Shown here piece by piece: positions 53,956-62,300 of a stretch of 64,000 bases of DNA (positions are counted from its first letter, which is position 1; every line of letters begins with the position of its first letter). Below the pieces are notes generated by a model, which searched no databases, was not told where the DNA came from, and saw only the letters and a program-made list of their open reading frames with translations. The translations under genes were made by a program, and so were the position numbers. The stretch is from Paenibacillus sp. JJ-223 (GTDB lineage: Bacteria; Bacillota; Bacilli; Paenibacillales; Paenibacillaceae): NCBI RefSeq assembly GCF_927798175.1, contig NZ_CAKMMP010000009.1, forward strand, positions 186,001 to 250,000, in the 5' to 3' direction.

Positions 53956-54339
53956 GTGAAAACATATATTTCAATATTATTGATTCTGATCATTGTTGTC
54001 TTTACTGGTTGCAGTAGCAGTAACAATCACTTAACAAAAACATCCGCGCTAGAAAAATATCAGTATCAAGCAGGTGAAAGAATGGACTTTCAGGGGATTA
54101 TTGTTGAAAAAAATAATTCAGGAGTTACTGTTATAGTTGGTTTATCCGAAAAAGAAGTAAAAGGTAAAACAACGAATGAAATCATCACTCAGTATGAACC
54201 AAAAGCTTATGATGTTTCAACACGTGATATAAAAGCAAATCTTGAAGTTGGCGACCATGTCAAAGTGTGGACAAATGGCATGTATGAAGATAGTAGAATT
54301 AGACGAACAACTGCTACAAAAATAGAAATTGTAAGGTAA
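53956..54339 (+). CDS. Small DUF3221-like lipoprotein
   Basis: A 127-residue lipoprotein. GTG 53956 (after AAGGTGGGA) begins MKTYISILLILIIVVFTGC, with lipobox FTGC (Cys19). The mature part is one small beta-rich domain (FQGIIVEKNNSGVTVIVGL; LEVGDHVKVWTNGMYEDSR) with the pattern of DUF3221/YobA-like lipoproteins, whose role is unknown. It is AT-rich like the protease gene before it and is followed by a terminator. The two may have arrived together. Confidence 0.72.
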   Translation: MKTYISILLILIIVVFTGCSSSNNHLTKTSALEKYQYQAGERMDFQGIIVEKNNSGVTVIVGLSEKEVKGKTTNEIITQYEPKAYDVSTRDIKANLEVGDHVKVWTNGMYEDSRIRRTTATKIEIVR

Positions 54340-54398
54340 TCCATATACTAACTGTACACATCTGATTTGTTAAGACGACACGAACATACATGCTTAAT

Positions 54399-54422
54399 AG
54401 CCGCGTAGCTGCGGCTTTTTTG
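54399..54422 (+). terminator. Rho-independent terminator
   Basis: AGCCGC / GCGGCT with a six-base loop and six to seven T ends the lipoprotein gene. Confidence 0.85.
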
Positions 54423-54425
54423 GTG

Positions 54426-54456
54426 TTGACTTCAAGTGAGCTTGAAGTAATAGAAT
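54426..54456 (+). promoter_or_regulatory. MerR-type promoter without an intact gene
   Basis: TTGACT (54426-54431) and TAGAAT (54451-54456) are spaced by 19 bases, with the inverted repeat ACTTCAAG / CTTGAAGT (54429-54448) between them. This is the same architecture and half-site as the two AdhR-type promoters at 19678-19776. The following ATG (54462-54464 region) encodes MSINEKTMIINLFPSLVS and stops; a shifted frame continues IVGFVAVFATSA, possibly the start of a lost membrane transporter. Confidence 0.65.
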
Positions 54457-54698
54457 CGAAATGTCCATAAACGAAAAGACGATGATCATCAATCTATTTC
54501 CATCGTTGGTTTCGTAGCCGTATTCGCAACAAGTGCGAGGCGTGGTTCGAGTGAGCCAACATAGGAGAAATAGGCAACGATTCAGCACGAATGAGATAGA
54601 GCCCGAAACGCCAGTTGTAGGATAATCAATATATGGTTTTTCGGTATAGTTTCTTTGTTGCCGAACATTTGCTGTTGAATGGGAGAGAATGTATTATC

Positions 54699-54911
54699 AT
54701 GTCTAAATTCATCCGATGGTTTGAAGGATGTATGATCCGTAGGCTGGGCGTGCTAATCGAATACGAGCATCATGCGGTTTTCAGAAGGATGTATGAGGAT
54801 TATTTGCTGCATCTGTATCACAACCAGTGGAAGGTCGATCTGCGGCAAAACATTGTGCATCGTTTCAACGCGACTGCAAAGAAGGCGGATGGAGCTGAGC
54901 GCAGCTCATAA
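54699..54911 (+). CDS. Hypothetical small protein
   Basis: A 70-residue frame from ATG 54699 (MSKFIRWFEGCMIRRLGVLI) ending NATAKKADGAERSS; a longer in-frame start exists at 54633. GGGAGA lies about 12 bases upstream, a loose fit. It is rich in Arg, His and Tyr, has no signal peptide or membrane helix, and I do not recognise it. Its codon use is more like the chromosome average than that of the AT-rich genes before it. A terminator follows at 55051. It may be a remnant. Confidence 0.35.
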   Translation: MSKFIRWFEGCMIRRLGVLIEYEHHAVFRRMYEDYLLHLYHNQWKVDLRQNIVHRFNATAKKADGAERSS

Positions 54912-55050
54912 CGATGCCTTATCTTACCCTTCATCCTAGACAGGAACAATGCTCAAGCCGGAAACGTGGCTTCACATCCTTCCAGGTGAGGTCCCAAGGT
55001 AATGCCGCCAATCATCAGCAGGGCAAGGGAGCAATAGCAGCAGCGATTAG

Positions 55051-55086
55051 AAAAAGGAGTTCGCCAGCAGCGACCTCCTTTTTTCT
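55051..55086. terminator. Bidirectional terminator
   Basis: AAAAAGGAG..TCGC pairs with GCGA..CTCCTTTTTT. T runs are present on both strands, so it can serve the small gene before it and the minus-strand LysE pseudogene. Confidence 0.8.
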
Positions 55087-55107
55087 TGAGCTTAGATAAA
55101 GCAAATG

Positions 55108-55742
55108 CTATTTAATATAATTCCAGACTCCTACAACAAATTCATAAACGAAATAGATCGAGAATCCGATTAACATGATCCCTGCTATGATCGAAACCCA
55201 TTGAATCATTCGGCGGCTCATAACCTTTCTGGTCACGGAAACGACCGATAGCAGGCCGATGTCATGAATCAGGATTCCGCTAAGTACGCCGCATGCCGCA
55301 AGTGCGAAACTTCCTGCATTGCTGGAACTGTAGGAATCGGACAGGACGGCGCCGAATACAGAGACCAAAAAATAAGATTGCCCGGCGATATCGCTACAAG
55401 CAATCCGTTTCTGTAGGTGCTCCAAAACGATTTTTGTGTTTTTTCGTCCGCAGGGGTAATGTCCTTGTCCGCATTTTTGATGGAATCATAACCCAAATAG
55501 GCCAGAAAAGCTGCACCTACGAGCCAAAGCGGCAGTTGAATATATGGCAGCGACAGGAGGGAGGCAAATCCTAAATACATCGCTATAATCAAGCTAAGAT
55601 CAATGGTCATGCCCCCGAGGCCGACAGCCCAGCCATGAATAAATCCGTTTTTCAAACCTTGCTTCGTCATTTCTACGGTAATTGCCCCAACCGGCATGGC
55701 GATCGCAAGGCCAATCAGGAAGTACTTCAAGTATATTTCCAT
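55108..55742 (-). pseudogene. LysE/RhtB-family amino acid exporter, frameshifted
   Basis: The minus strand encodes a LysE-type exporter in two frames. The first (from ATG 55742, MEIYLKYFLIGLAIAMPVGA) holds four helices and the family sequence NGLLVAISPGNLIFW. The second resumes at once with VSVFGAVLSDSYSSSNAGSF and ends GFSIYFVYEFVVGVWNYIK. Joining them needs one extra base at about 55366, beside a run of six T on the coding strand, and gives about 209 residues, the normal length. So either the gene carries a one-base deletion or this is a sequencing error in a homopolymer. The rest of the frame is well preserved, implying a recent event. Confidence 0.85.
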
Positions 55743-55988
55743 GCAATATCCCTTTCATCTTATGTAGAATTCATGCTGCTGGCGAAAAAACAGTAACATC
55801 CAGTGTAAACCGTAAAATCATCCAAAACAAGAACTTATTCTCTGTCGGGGTGGGTTCCGATCATATTGCCATTTAAAATGTGTCGTAATTTTATATATGA
55901 ATTGTCGCAAGATTCGATTTAAATAAGATGAACTCTGTGATAATTTATAGTGGAATGTCAGAATATTATATATCGGAGGTACAACGTC

Positions 55989-56993
55989 GTGACCATTCGA
56001 ATTGGCAAAATCAGCTTATGGCATGTGCATGCCTGGGACTACATCCGCCAAGCCGAGCAGCATGAAGAGACCGTGCTGGCTGCCGTGTGGGATGAAAACG
56101 CCGAGCGCGGCAAAGAGGCGGCTGAGCGCCTGGATGTACCTTTCTTCCCTGAGCTTGGAACCATGCTCGCGCAGGATGATCTGCAAGCGGTAATCGTGGA
56201 TGCGCCAACCCGCCTTCACCGTGAAGTCATCGTGGCCGCCGCCAAGGCGGGCAAACATATTTTTACCGAGAAGGTTCTTGCTCCAACGCTGGCGGAAACG
56301 AACGAAATTTTGGCGGCCGTTCGGGAACATGGTGTTAAACTGACGGTTTCGCTGCCTCGCTTGAACGAGGGATATACGTTGAAAACACTGGACATCCTCC
56401 AGCAAGGTTTGCTGGGCAAGATCACACATGTCAGGGCCAGGTTATCGCATAATGGAGCGATTGGGGAATGGCTGCCAGAGCATTTCTACAGCCTTGAAGA
56501 TTGCTTGGGAGGCGCGCTGATTGACCTCGGATGTCATCCGATGTACCTGGCCAAACTTTTCCTTGGGGAGGAAGTTACCGGAGTTCAAGCGAATTTCGGA
56601 TACGTGACCGGTAAAGAAGTCGAAGATAACGCCGTCGTGACCTTGTTTACGGAATCAGGCGCCATCGGCGTGGTCGAGGCTGGATTCGTGAACAGCCATT
56701 CCCCATTCACGATCGAGATTCATGGCACGGAAGGATCGCTGCTATACGGTACGCCTGAAGCCAAGCTGCTTATTCGCACCAACAAAGGTCCCGAAGCTTA
56801 TAGGGAGTGGACGGAAGTCCCATTGCCTGATCGTAAAGAAAGCGCATTCAATCAGTGGGTTTCCCACATTCTTGACGACACCCAGGCGGTGGATAATGTT
56901 GACATGGCCGTGGAGCTGACCCGTTTGATGGAGGCATCCAATATTTCAGCTAAAGAAGGGCGAAAAATTTCGCTTCACGAGCTGCAGGCGTAA
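55989..56993 (+). CDS. Gfo/Idh/MocA-family oxidoreductase 1
   Basis: A 334-residue NAD(P)-dependent sugar or inositol dehydrogenase. The N-terminal Rossmann half has the conserved nucleotide/Lys region AGKHIFTEKVLAPTLAET (here Glu-Lys-Val in place of the usual Glu-Lys-Pro), and the C-terminal beta-sheet half reads GGALIDLGCHPMYLAKLFLG with the conserved Asp/His. The usual GxGxxG at the N-terminus is poorly kept (IGKISLWHVHAWDYI), so cofactor binding may be altered. The start is GTG 55989, nine bases after GGAGG. It is followed by an AraC regulator and a second Gfo/Idh protein in one operon. Confidence 0.87.
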   Translation: MTIRIGKISLWHVHAWDYIRQAEQHEETVLAAVWDENAERGKEAAERLDVPFFPELGTMLAQDDLQAVIVDAPTRLHREVIVAAAKAGKHIFTEKVLAPTLAETNEILAAVREHGVKLTVSLPRLNEGYTLKTLDILQQGLLGKITHVRARLSHNGAIGEWLPEHFYSLEDCLGGALIDLGCHPMYLAKLFLGEEVTGVQANFGYVTGKEVEDNAVVTLFTESGAIGVVEAGFVNSHSPFTIEIHGTEGSLLYGTPEAKLLIRTNKGPEAYREWTEVPLPDRKESAFNQWVSHILDDTQAVDNVDMAVELTRLMEASNISAKEGRKISLHELQA

Positions 56994-57006
56994 CTAGGGA
57001 AGGCGG

Positions 57007-57936
57007 GTGGAGCTTGTGAGCCGATATCCCTATGGAAAAATGCTTGAACGGCAGGATTTGCTGGAGAGACTGGATGTTTCGATCCTATGGGGGCATTACG
57101 AAATTCGGGTCCTCCGATTTCATTTGACTTCGTTTCCCGCAGGAAGGGTCATCGATTTCCACAATCATGCCGAATACGAGTTTCACTTTATCCCCCGCGG
57201 CAAAGGAATCGTAATTCTTGGGGAGCAGTCGCATTCCTTGTCTGAAGGCATGCTGTATTTGACCGGACCTGGCGTGGTCCATTATCAGGAAGCGGATGCC
57301 GAACAGGACATGGACGAATTATGCCTGCATGTGGACATCGTCCCGCGCCGGAGGGAAGATGTTGATCCTTGGGAAGCGGCCGAAGCGGAAGAAACGGTGC
57401 AAAAGCTCGGCGCGCTGCCGCTTGTTCCTGTCCAGGATTACCATCGGGCCATGAGCTGTTTTTTGGAAGCATACGAAGCATGTGATCATAAACGCGTCGG
57501 GTATTACACAACGATTAAACAGCTGGTCGTCAGCATTTTGCTGCGGACGGTTCAGGCTTACGACAACGGACCGTACCAAGCGGAAGCGCCCATACGGGAC
57601 ATGACCATGTACAGGTATGAATACGCGCTCCAATACATGGAGGCCAACCATCCCGCAGCCGTGACGCTGGAACATGTGGCAGAAAAGCTTCATATCAGCA
57701 CAAGGCAATTGCAGCGGATATTTTACCAGGTTCAGCCGAACATGCCGTTTAGCCGTGTGCTAGAAGATATTCGCCTGCGCAACGTATGTCGCAATCTTGA
57801 GGAAAACAGCCTTTCCATTGAAGAGATCGCCGGCGCTTCCGGGTTTGCCAATGCCAATTATTTGCATGCCGTCTTTCGCAAGCGCATGGGTCTGACTCCG
57901 GCGGTTTATCGCAAAATGAAACAAAGTTCAAAATAA
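57007..57936 (+). CDS. AraC-family regulator with cupin sensor
   Basis: A 309-residue regulator: an N-terminal cupin (VIDFHNHAEYEFHFIPRGKG; LYLTGPGVVHYQEADA) and a C-terminal AraC double HTH (VAEKLHISTRQLQRIFYQVQ; IEEIAGASGFANANYLHAVF). The start is either GTG 57007 or GTG 57016; ribosome-site spacing does not decide. It lies in the middle of an operon between two Gfo/Idh oxidoreductases, so it probably controls this sugar-oxidation locus, including its own transcription. Confidence 0.87.
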   Translation: MELVSRYPYGKMLERQDLLERLDVSILWGHYEIRVLRFHLTSFPAGRVIDFHNHAEYEFHFIPRGKGIVILGEQSHSLSEGMLYLTGPGVVHYQEADAEQDMDELCLHVDIVPRRREDVDPWEAAEAEETVQKLGALPLVPVQDYHRAMSCFLEAYEACDHKRVGYYTTIKQLVVSILLRTVQAYDNGPYQAEAPIRDMTMYRYEYALQYMEANHPAAVTLEHVAEKLHISTRQLQRIFYQVQPNMPFSRVLEDIRLRNVCRNLEENSLSIEEIAGASGFANANYLHAVFRKRMGLTPAVYRKMKQSSK

Positions 57937-57968
57937 ACATAAACTATTTCGGTGTGAGGAGAATGGAT

Positions 57969-59060
57969 ATGGAAAAAGTATACCGCGTAGGAATCATTGG
58001 ATGTGGCGGCATTGCCAAAGGGAAGCATTTGCCCAGCTTGAGCAAGCTGGATCGGGTTGAGCTTGCAGCTTTCTGCGATATCGTCGAAGAACGTGCCGAA
58101 GAAGCGAAACAAAAGTATGGCAGTTCAGATGCCAAGGTATATGCGGATTACCGCGAGCTGCTTCAGGACGAAACGTTGGATATCGTGCATGTGCTCACCC
58201 CCAACAATTCGCATGCGGAGATTTCCATTGCGGCCCTGGAGGCAGGCAAACACGTCATGTGCGAAAAACCGATGGCCAAAACGGCTGCCGAGGCCAAACT
58301 CATGCTTGAAGCTGCGGAGCGTACCGGCAAAAAGCTGACGATCGGATACAACAACCGTTTCCGGGAAGACAGCCTTTACCTGAAACAGCTGTGCGATGCC
58401 GGGGAACTGGGTTCGATCTATTTTGCCAAAGCCCATGCCATTCGCCGGAGAGCCGTTCCGACTTGGGGCGTATTTCTCGATGAGGAAAAGCAAGGCGGCG
58501 GTCCGTTGATCGATATCGGCACCCATGCCCTGGACTTGACGCTTTGGATGATGAACAACTATAAGCCGAAAGTGGTCCTGGGTACGACCCATCACCAGCT
58601 TTCGCAAAGGGAAAATGCCGCAAACGCATGGGGACCGTGGGATCCCAAACAGTTTTCCGTCGAAGATTCCGCCTTTGGCATGATTGTCATGGAAAATGGC
58701 GCAACCATTATGCTGGAATCCAGCTGGGCGCTCAACTCGATGGATATCGATGAGGCCAAATGCAGCTTGAGCGGTACCGAGGCAGGCGCGGACATGAAGA
58801 ACGGACTGCGGATCAACGGGGAAAAACTGGGCCGCCTCTATACCCAGGACGTGGAGTTAAGCGCCAATGGCGTCGCGTTCTATGAAGGAAAAAGCGAAAG
58901 CGCTCCGGACGTCGAGATGCGCAAATGGATCGAAGCGATCGACAAAGACGAAGATCCGGTCGTTACGCCAAGGCAGGCATTGGTCGTGTCGCAAATTTTG
59001 GAAGCGATCTATGAATCGGCACGTACCGGCAAGGCCGTGTATTTGAACGAATCCAACTAA
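57969..59060 (+). CDS. Gfo/Idh/MocA-family oxidoreductase 2
   Basis: A 363-residue sugar dehydrogenase-like protein with intact family motifs: nucleotide-binding GIIGCGGIAKGKHLPSL at the N-terminus, AGKHVMCEKPMAKTAAEA with the catalytic Glu-Lys-Pro, and GGGPLIDIGTHALDLTLWMM with the conserved Asp/His pair. ATG 57969 is taken because GAGGAG is seven bases away; ATG 57963 is only one base away. Unlike the first Gfo/Idh protein in the operon it keeps all cofactor residues, so the two may have different partners or one may be degenerate. Confidence 0.9.
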   Translation: MEKVYRVGIIGCGGIAKGKHLPSLSKLDRVELAAFCDIVEERAEEAKQKYGSSDAKVYADYRELLQDETLDIVHVLTPNNSHAEISIAALEAGKHVMCEKPMAKTAAEAKLMLEAAERTGKKLTIGYNNRFREDSLYLKQLCDAGELGSIYFAKAHAIRRRAVPTWGVFLDEEKQGGGPLIDIGTHALDLTLWMMNNYKPKVVLGTTHHQLSQRENAANAWGPWDPKQFSVEDSAFGMIVMENGATIMLESSWALNSMDIDEAKCSLSGTEAGADMKNGLRINGEKLGRLYTQDVELSANGVAFYEGKSESAPDVEMRKWIEAIDKDEDPVVTPRQALVVSQILEAIYESARTGKAVYLNESN

Positions 59061-59193
59061 TCAAGCCATGTGAATTGCAGCTTAGCGGAATCGAAAATGA
59101 CCCCCGTTCTAAACGAATGCGGCAGTTGAGAGAGGTGTGTACACTCTTGGCTGTCGTATTTTTGATGAGAAGTCCAATGTGACTTCATATAAA

Positions 59194-59230
59194 ATGTAAA
59201 GCTTTACATATTGTTTACGTTCGGATAACG
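59194..59230 (+). promoter_or_regulatory. PhoP-box-like array
   Basis: TTTACA (59203), TTTACG (59214) and ATAACG (59225) repeat with an exact 11-base period, the spacing of PhoP boxes (TT[A/T/C]ACA with five-base gaps). A 16-bp perfect palindrome ATGTAAAGCTTTACAT (59194-59209) overlaps the first repeat. The array lies about 80 bases before a large phosphatase-type gene, so phosphate-starvation control is a reasonable inference. Confidence 0.55.
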
Positions 59231-59310
59231 ATCACATGATCTCTCCCTGATATGCTTTATCTGTTTGAGGTTACATAAAAAAACAAATGTTGACGCAAAA
59301 GGAGAGAATC

Positions 59311-62300
59311 ATGAAATTTCAAATGTTCCGAAAATTAGCACTCATGTTGTTGTGCATTCCCCTCATGTTTGGATGGTCTGCGGGCTTTAATGGGGCACAT
59401 GCCGCTGAAGATGCGTCGGATTCACTGCCGAATTTCCTGCTGGATCGCAACGCACAGTGGAAGTTCAACGATCGCGGCGACGATCTATCGTCCGTTTGGC
59501 GAGTTACATATGATGACACTTCCTGGAGTTCAGGGAACGCACCGTTTGGTTTCAAGGCCGATGGAAGCGGCATAAGCACGAGCTACTTTGGCCCACTCAA
59601 AACCGAGGTAAGCTACGGCGAAGATCCTGAAATGAAGCACCCCACGACCTATTTCCGCACAAATCTGCCGATTTCCGAAGGTGAATTGGAGGGATATGGT
59701 CAGATTCTGGGCACTTTCGGCATTGATGACGGTGCGGTACTCTACGTAAACGGAGAGGAAATCCGCAGATTTGGCATGCCTGAAGGTGAAATTGAGTACT
59801 CCACGAAGGCGATCTCCGGCAATGATTTGCCTGTCATGTATGAGGATGTGGACCTGACAGAATCGTTGAAAGCCCAACTGCACGAAGGCAACAATGAAAT
59901 TGCCGTCGAGGTGCATCAGCAGAGCGATCGCAGTTCCGATCTCTATTTTGATATGGAGCTTAAGGCATTCAAGGATGCTCCCCCGATCGATATCAGCAAA
60001 GTCACGGTCACTTTTTATGGTGATGCGACAAGTACAAAAGGATTTACCTGGTATACGCCGCTGGCTTCCGCACAAAGCGATGTGCAAGTTGTCGAGAATA
60101 CAGGCAGCGGCCCCGACTTTGAACAGGCTGCGCATTATGTTGGACAAGCCTCAACAGCTGCCAACTCGCCTGGTGAAATGGTGCATAAGGCCGTAGCGAG
60201 CAATTTGAAGCCGAATACTTCTTATTATTTCCGGGTTGGGGACGCAAGTCTTGGCATTTGGAGCAAAGTGGGCTCGTTCAAGACCGCTCCCGTAGATGGA
60301 GCATTTACCTTTATCGACTTGTCGGATACGCAAGCCAAAGATGAGGAAGAGGCGCTGCTCTCCGCTTCAACGTTATCCAAAGCACTGCAAACGGTTCCGA
60401 ATGCGGAATTCGTAGTGCATAACGGTGATGTCGTTGAGCATGGAACGACGGAACAAGAGTGGAACTGGCTGCTTGGACATTCTCAGGAAAGTTTGCTGCA
60501 CACAACTATCGTGCCTTCCGCCGGCAATCATGAAAACAAAAATTACGCCTTCTACGAGCATTTCAACGTAAATACGCCCGAAACAGCGGATACGCAAACA
60601 GGTGCGTATTATTCCTACGACTATAGCAATGCACATTTTATCGTACTCAATTCCAATGAAAACTCTGCAGAGTATGCCGATTTCTCGAATGAACAGGTGG
60701 AATGGATGAAGCAGGATGCCGCTCAGGCCCGGGCAAACGGGGCGGACTGGTTGATCGTGAACATTCATAAAGGTCCTTACACTACCGCCAATCATGCTAC
60801 CGATAGCGATATCATCGGTGCGAACGGGGTAAGAAACAAAATCGCTCCGCTCATGAACGAGCTGGGCATTGATTTGGTACTGCAAGGACATGATCATATT
60901 TATGCACGCACCAAGCCGATCAAGCAGGATGGAACGGCGGAAGAAGCGTCCAAAATTACGGAAAGCTTCAATGGCGAGACCATTGAATATACGGTTGAAC
61001 CGGATGGCACGATCTATTTGATTCCAGCCACGGCAGGTGCCAAAGTATATTTCAAAAATCAAAAACCTGCTCTGGGGGAAGCGTACTTCAGCTTGTTCGA
61101 GCGGGCCGAAGAGAACCATGCCCGTGAAGAGGGCGACACAACGAGTACCGCGAGAGGAAAGGTTCAAAACTTTGTGTCGTTTACGGTGGACGGGAACAAA
61201 CTTTCCGCATTGACGTATGAAATTAATCAAAATAGCAATAACGCTCTGCCGACGATCATCGATCGATTCGGAATCATCAAAGAGGCGGAGCCAGCTCCTG
61301 CGGAGCAGGTCAGCAAAGTCACGGTTACGTTCCATGGCGACCCTACTGCGAGCAAAGGGTTTGCATGGTATACTTCCGATGCCGTGACGGGAACGGATCT
61401 TCAAGTGGTGGAGAAAACGTCCGCTGCACCTGATTTTTCAAAAGGAACATCTTACCAAGGGAATCATGACAAGGCTGTCAATTCTCCTTCGGAGCTGGTC
61501 CATAAAGCGGTGGCGACAGGTCTGAAACCGGACACAAGCTACTATTTCCGTGTCGGAGATGCCGCGCAAGGAGTTTGGAGCGAGACAGGCACGTTTGTGA
61601 CGGCGCCGAAACAGGGCGCGTTTACGTTCATTGATTTGGCGGATACACAGGCGAAAGATGAAGAAGAAGCCATCCTGTCCTCGGAAACGCTTCGTAAGGC
61701 ACTTGCGACTGTTCCTCATGCAAAGTTCGTTGTACACAATGGCGACATCGTTGACAAAGGCGTGAAAGAAGAACAATGGAACTGGCTGCTCGGCCATTCG
61801 CAAGAAAGCTTGCTGAACACAACGCTGGTTCCTTCCGCAGGAAATCACGAAGACGAAAATTATGCATTTATCGATCATTTCAATCTGGATGTACCGGACA
61901 ATGCTGCCACCGAAACGGGAGCGTATTATTCTTATGATTACAGCAATGCACATTTCGTGGTGCTCAATTCCAATGAAGATTCCGAACAATATGACAATTT
62001 CACGCCTGAACAGGTGGAGTGGATGAAGAAAGACGTTGAGGCAGCCCGCAAAAACGGAGCGGAATGGATTATCGTCAATATTCACAAAGGTCCATATACG
62101 ACCTCGAATCATGCTACGGATTCCGACATCATGGGTCCAAACGGTGTGCGGACGAAGATCGCACCGCTGATGGCAGAACTGGACATCGACTTGGTACTGC
62201 AGGGTCACGATCACATTTATGCAAGAACCAAACCGATCCGTGCAGACGGGAAAGCAGGGAAAGCCGAAATCATTTCCGAAATCCGGAATGGCGAAAAGAC

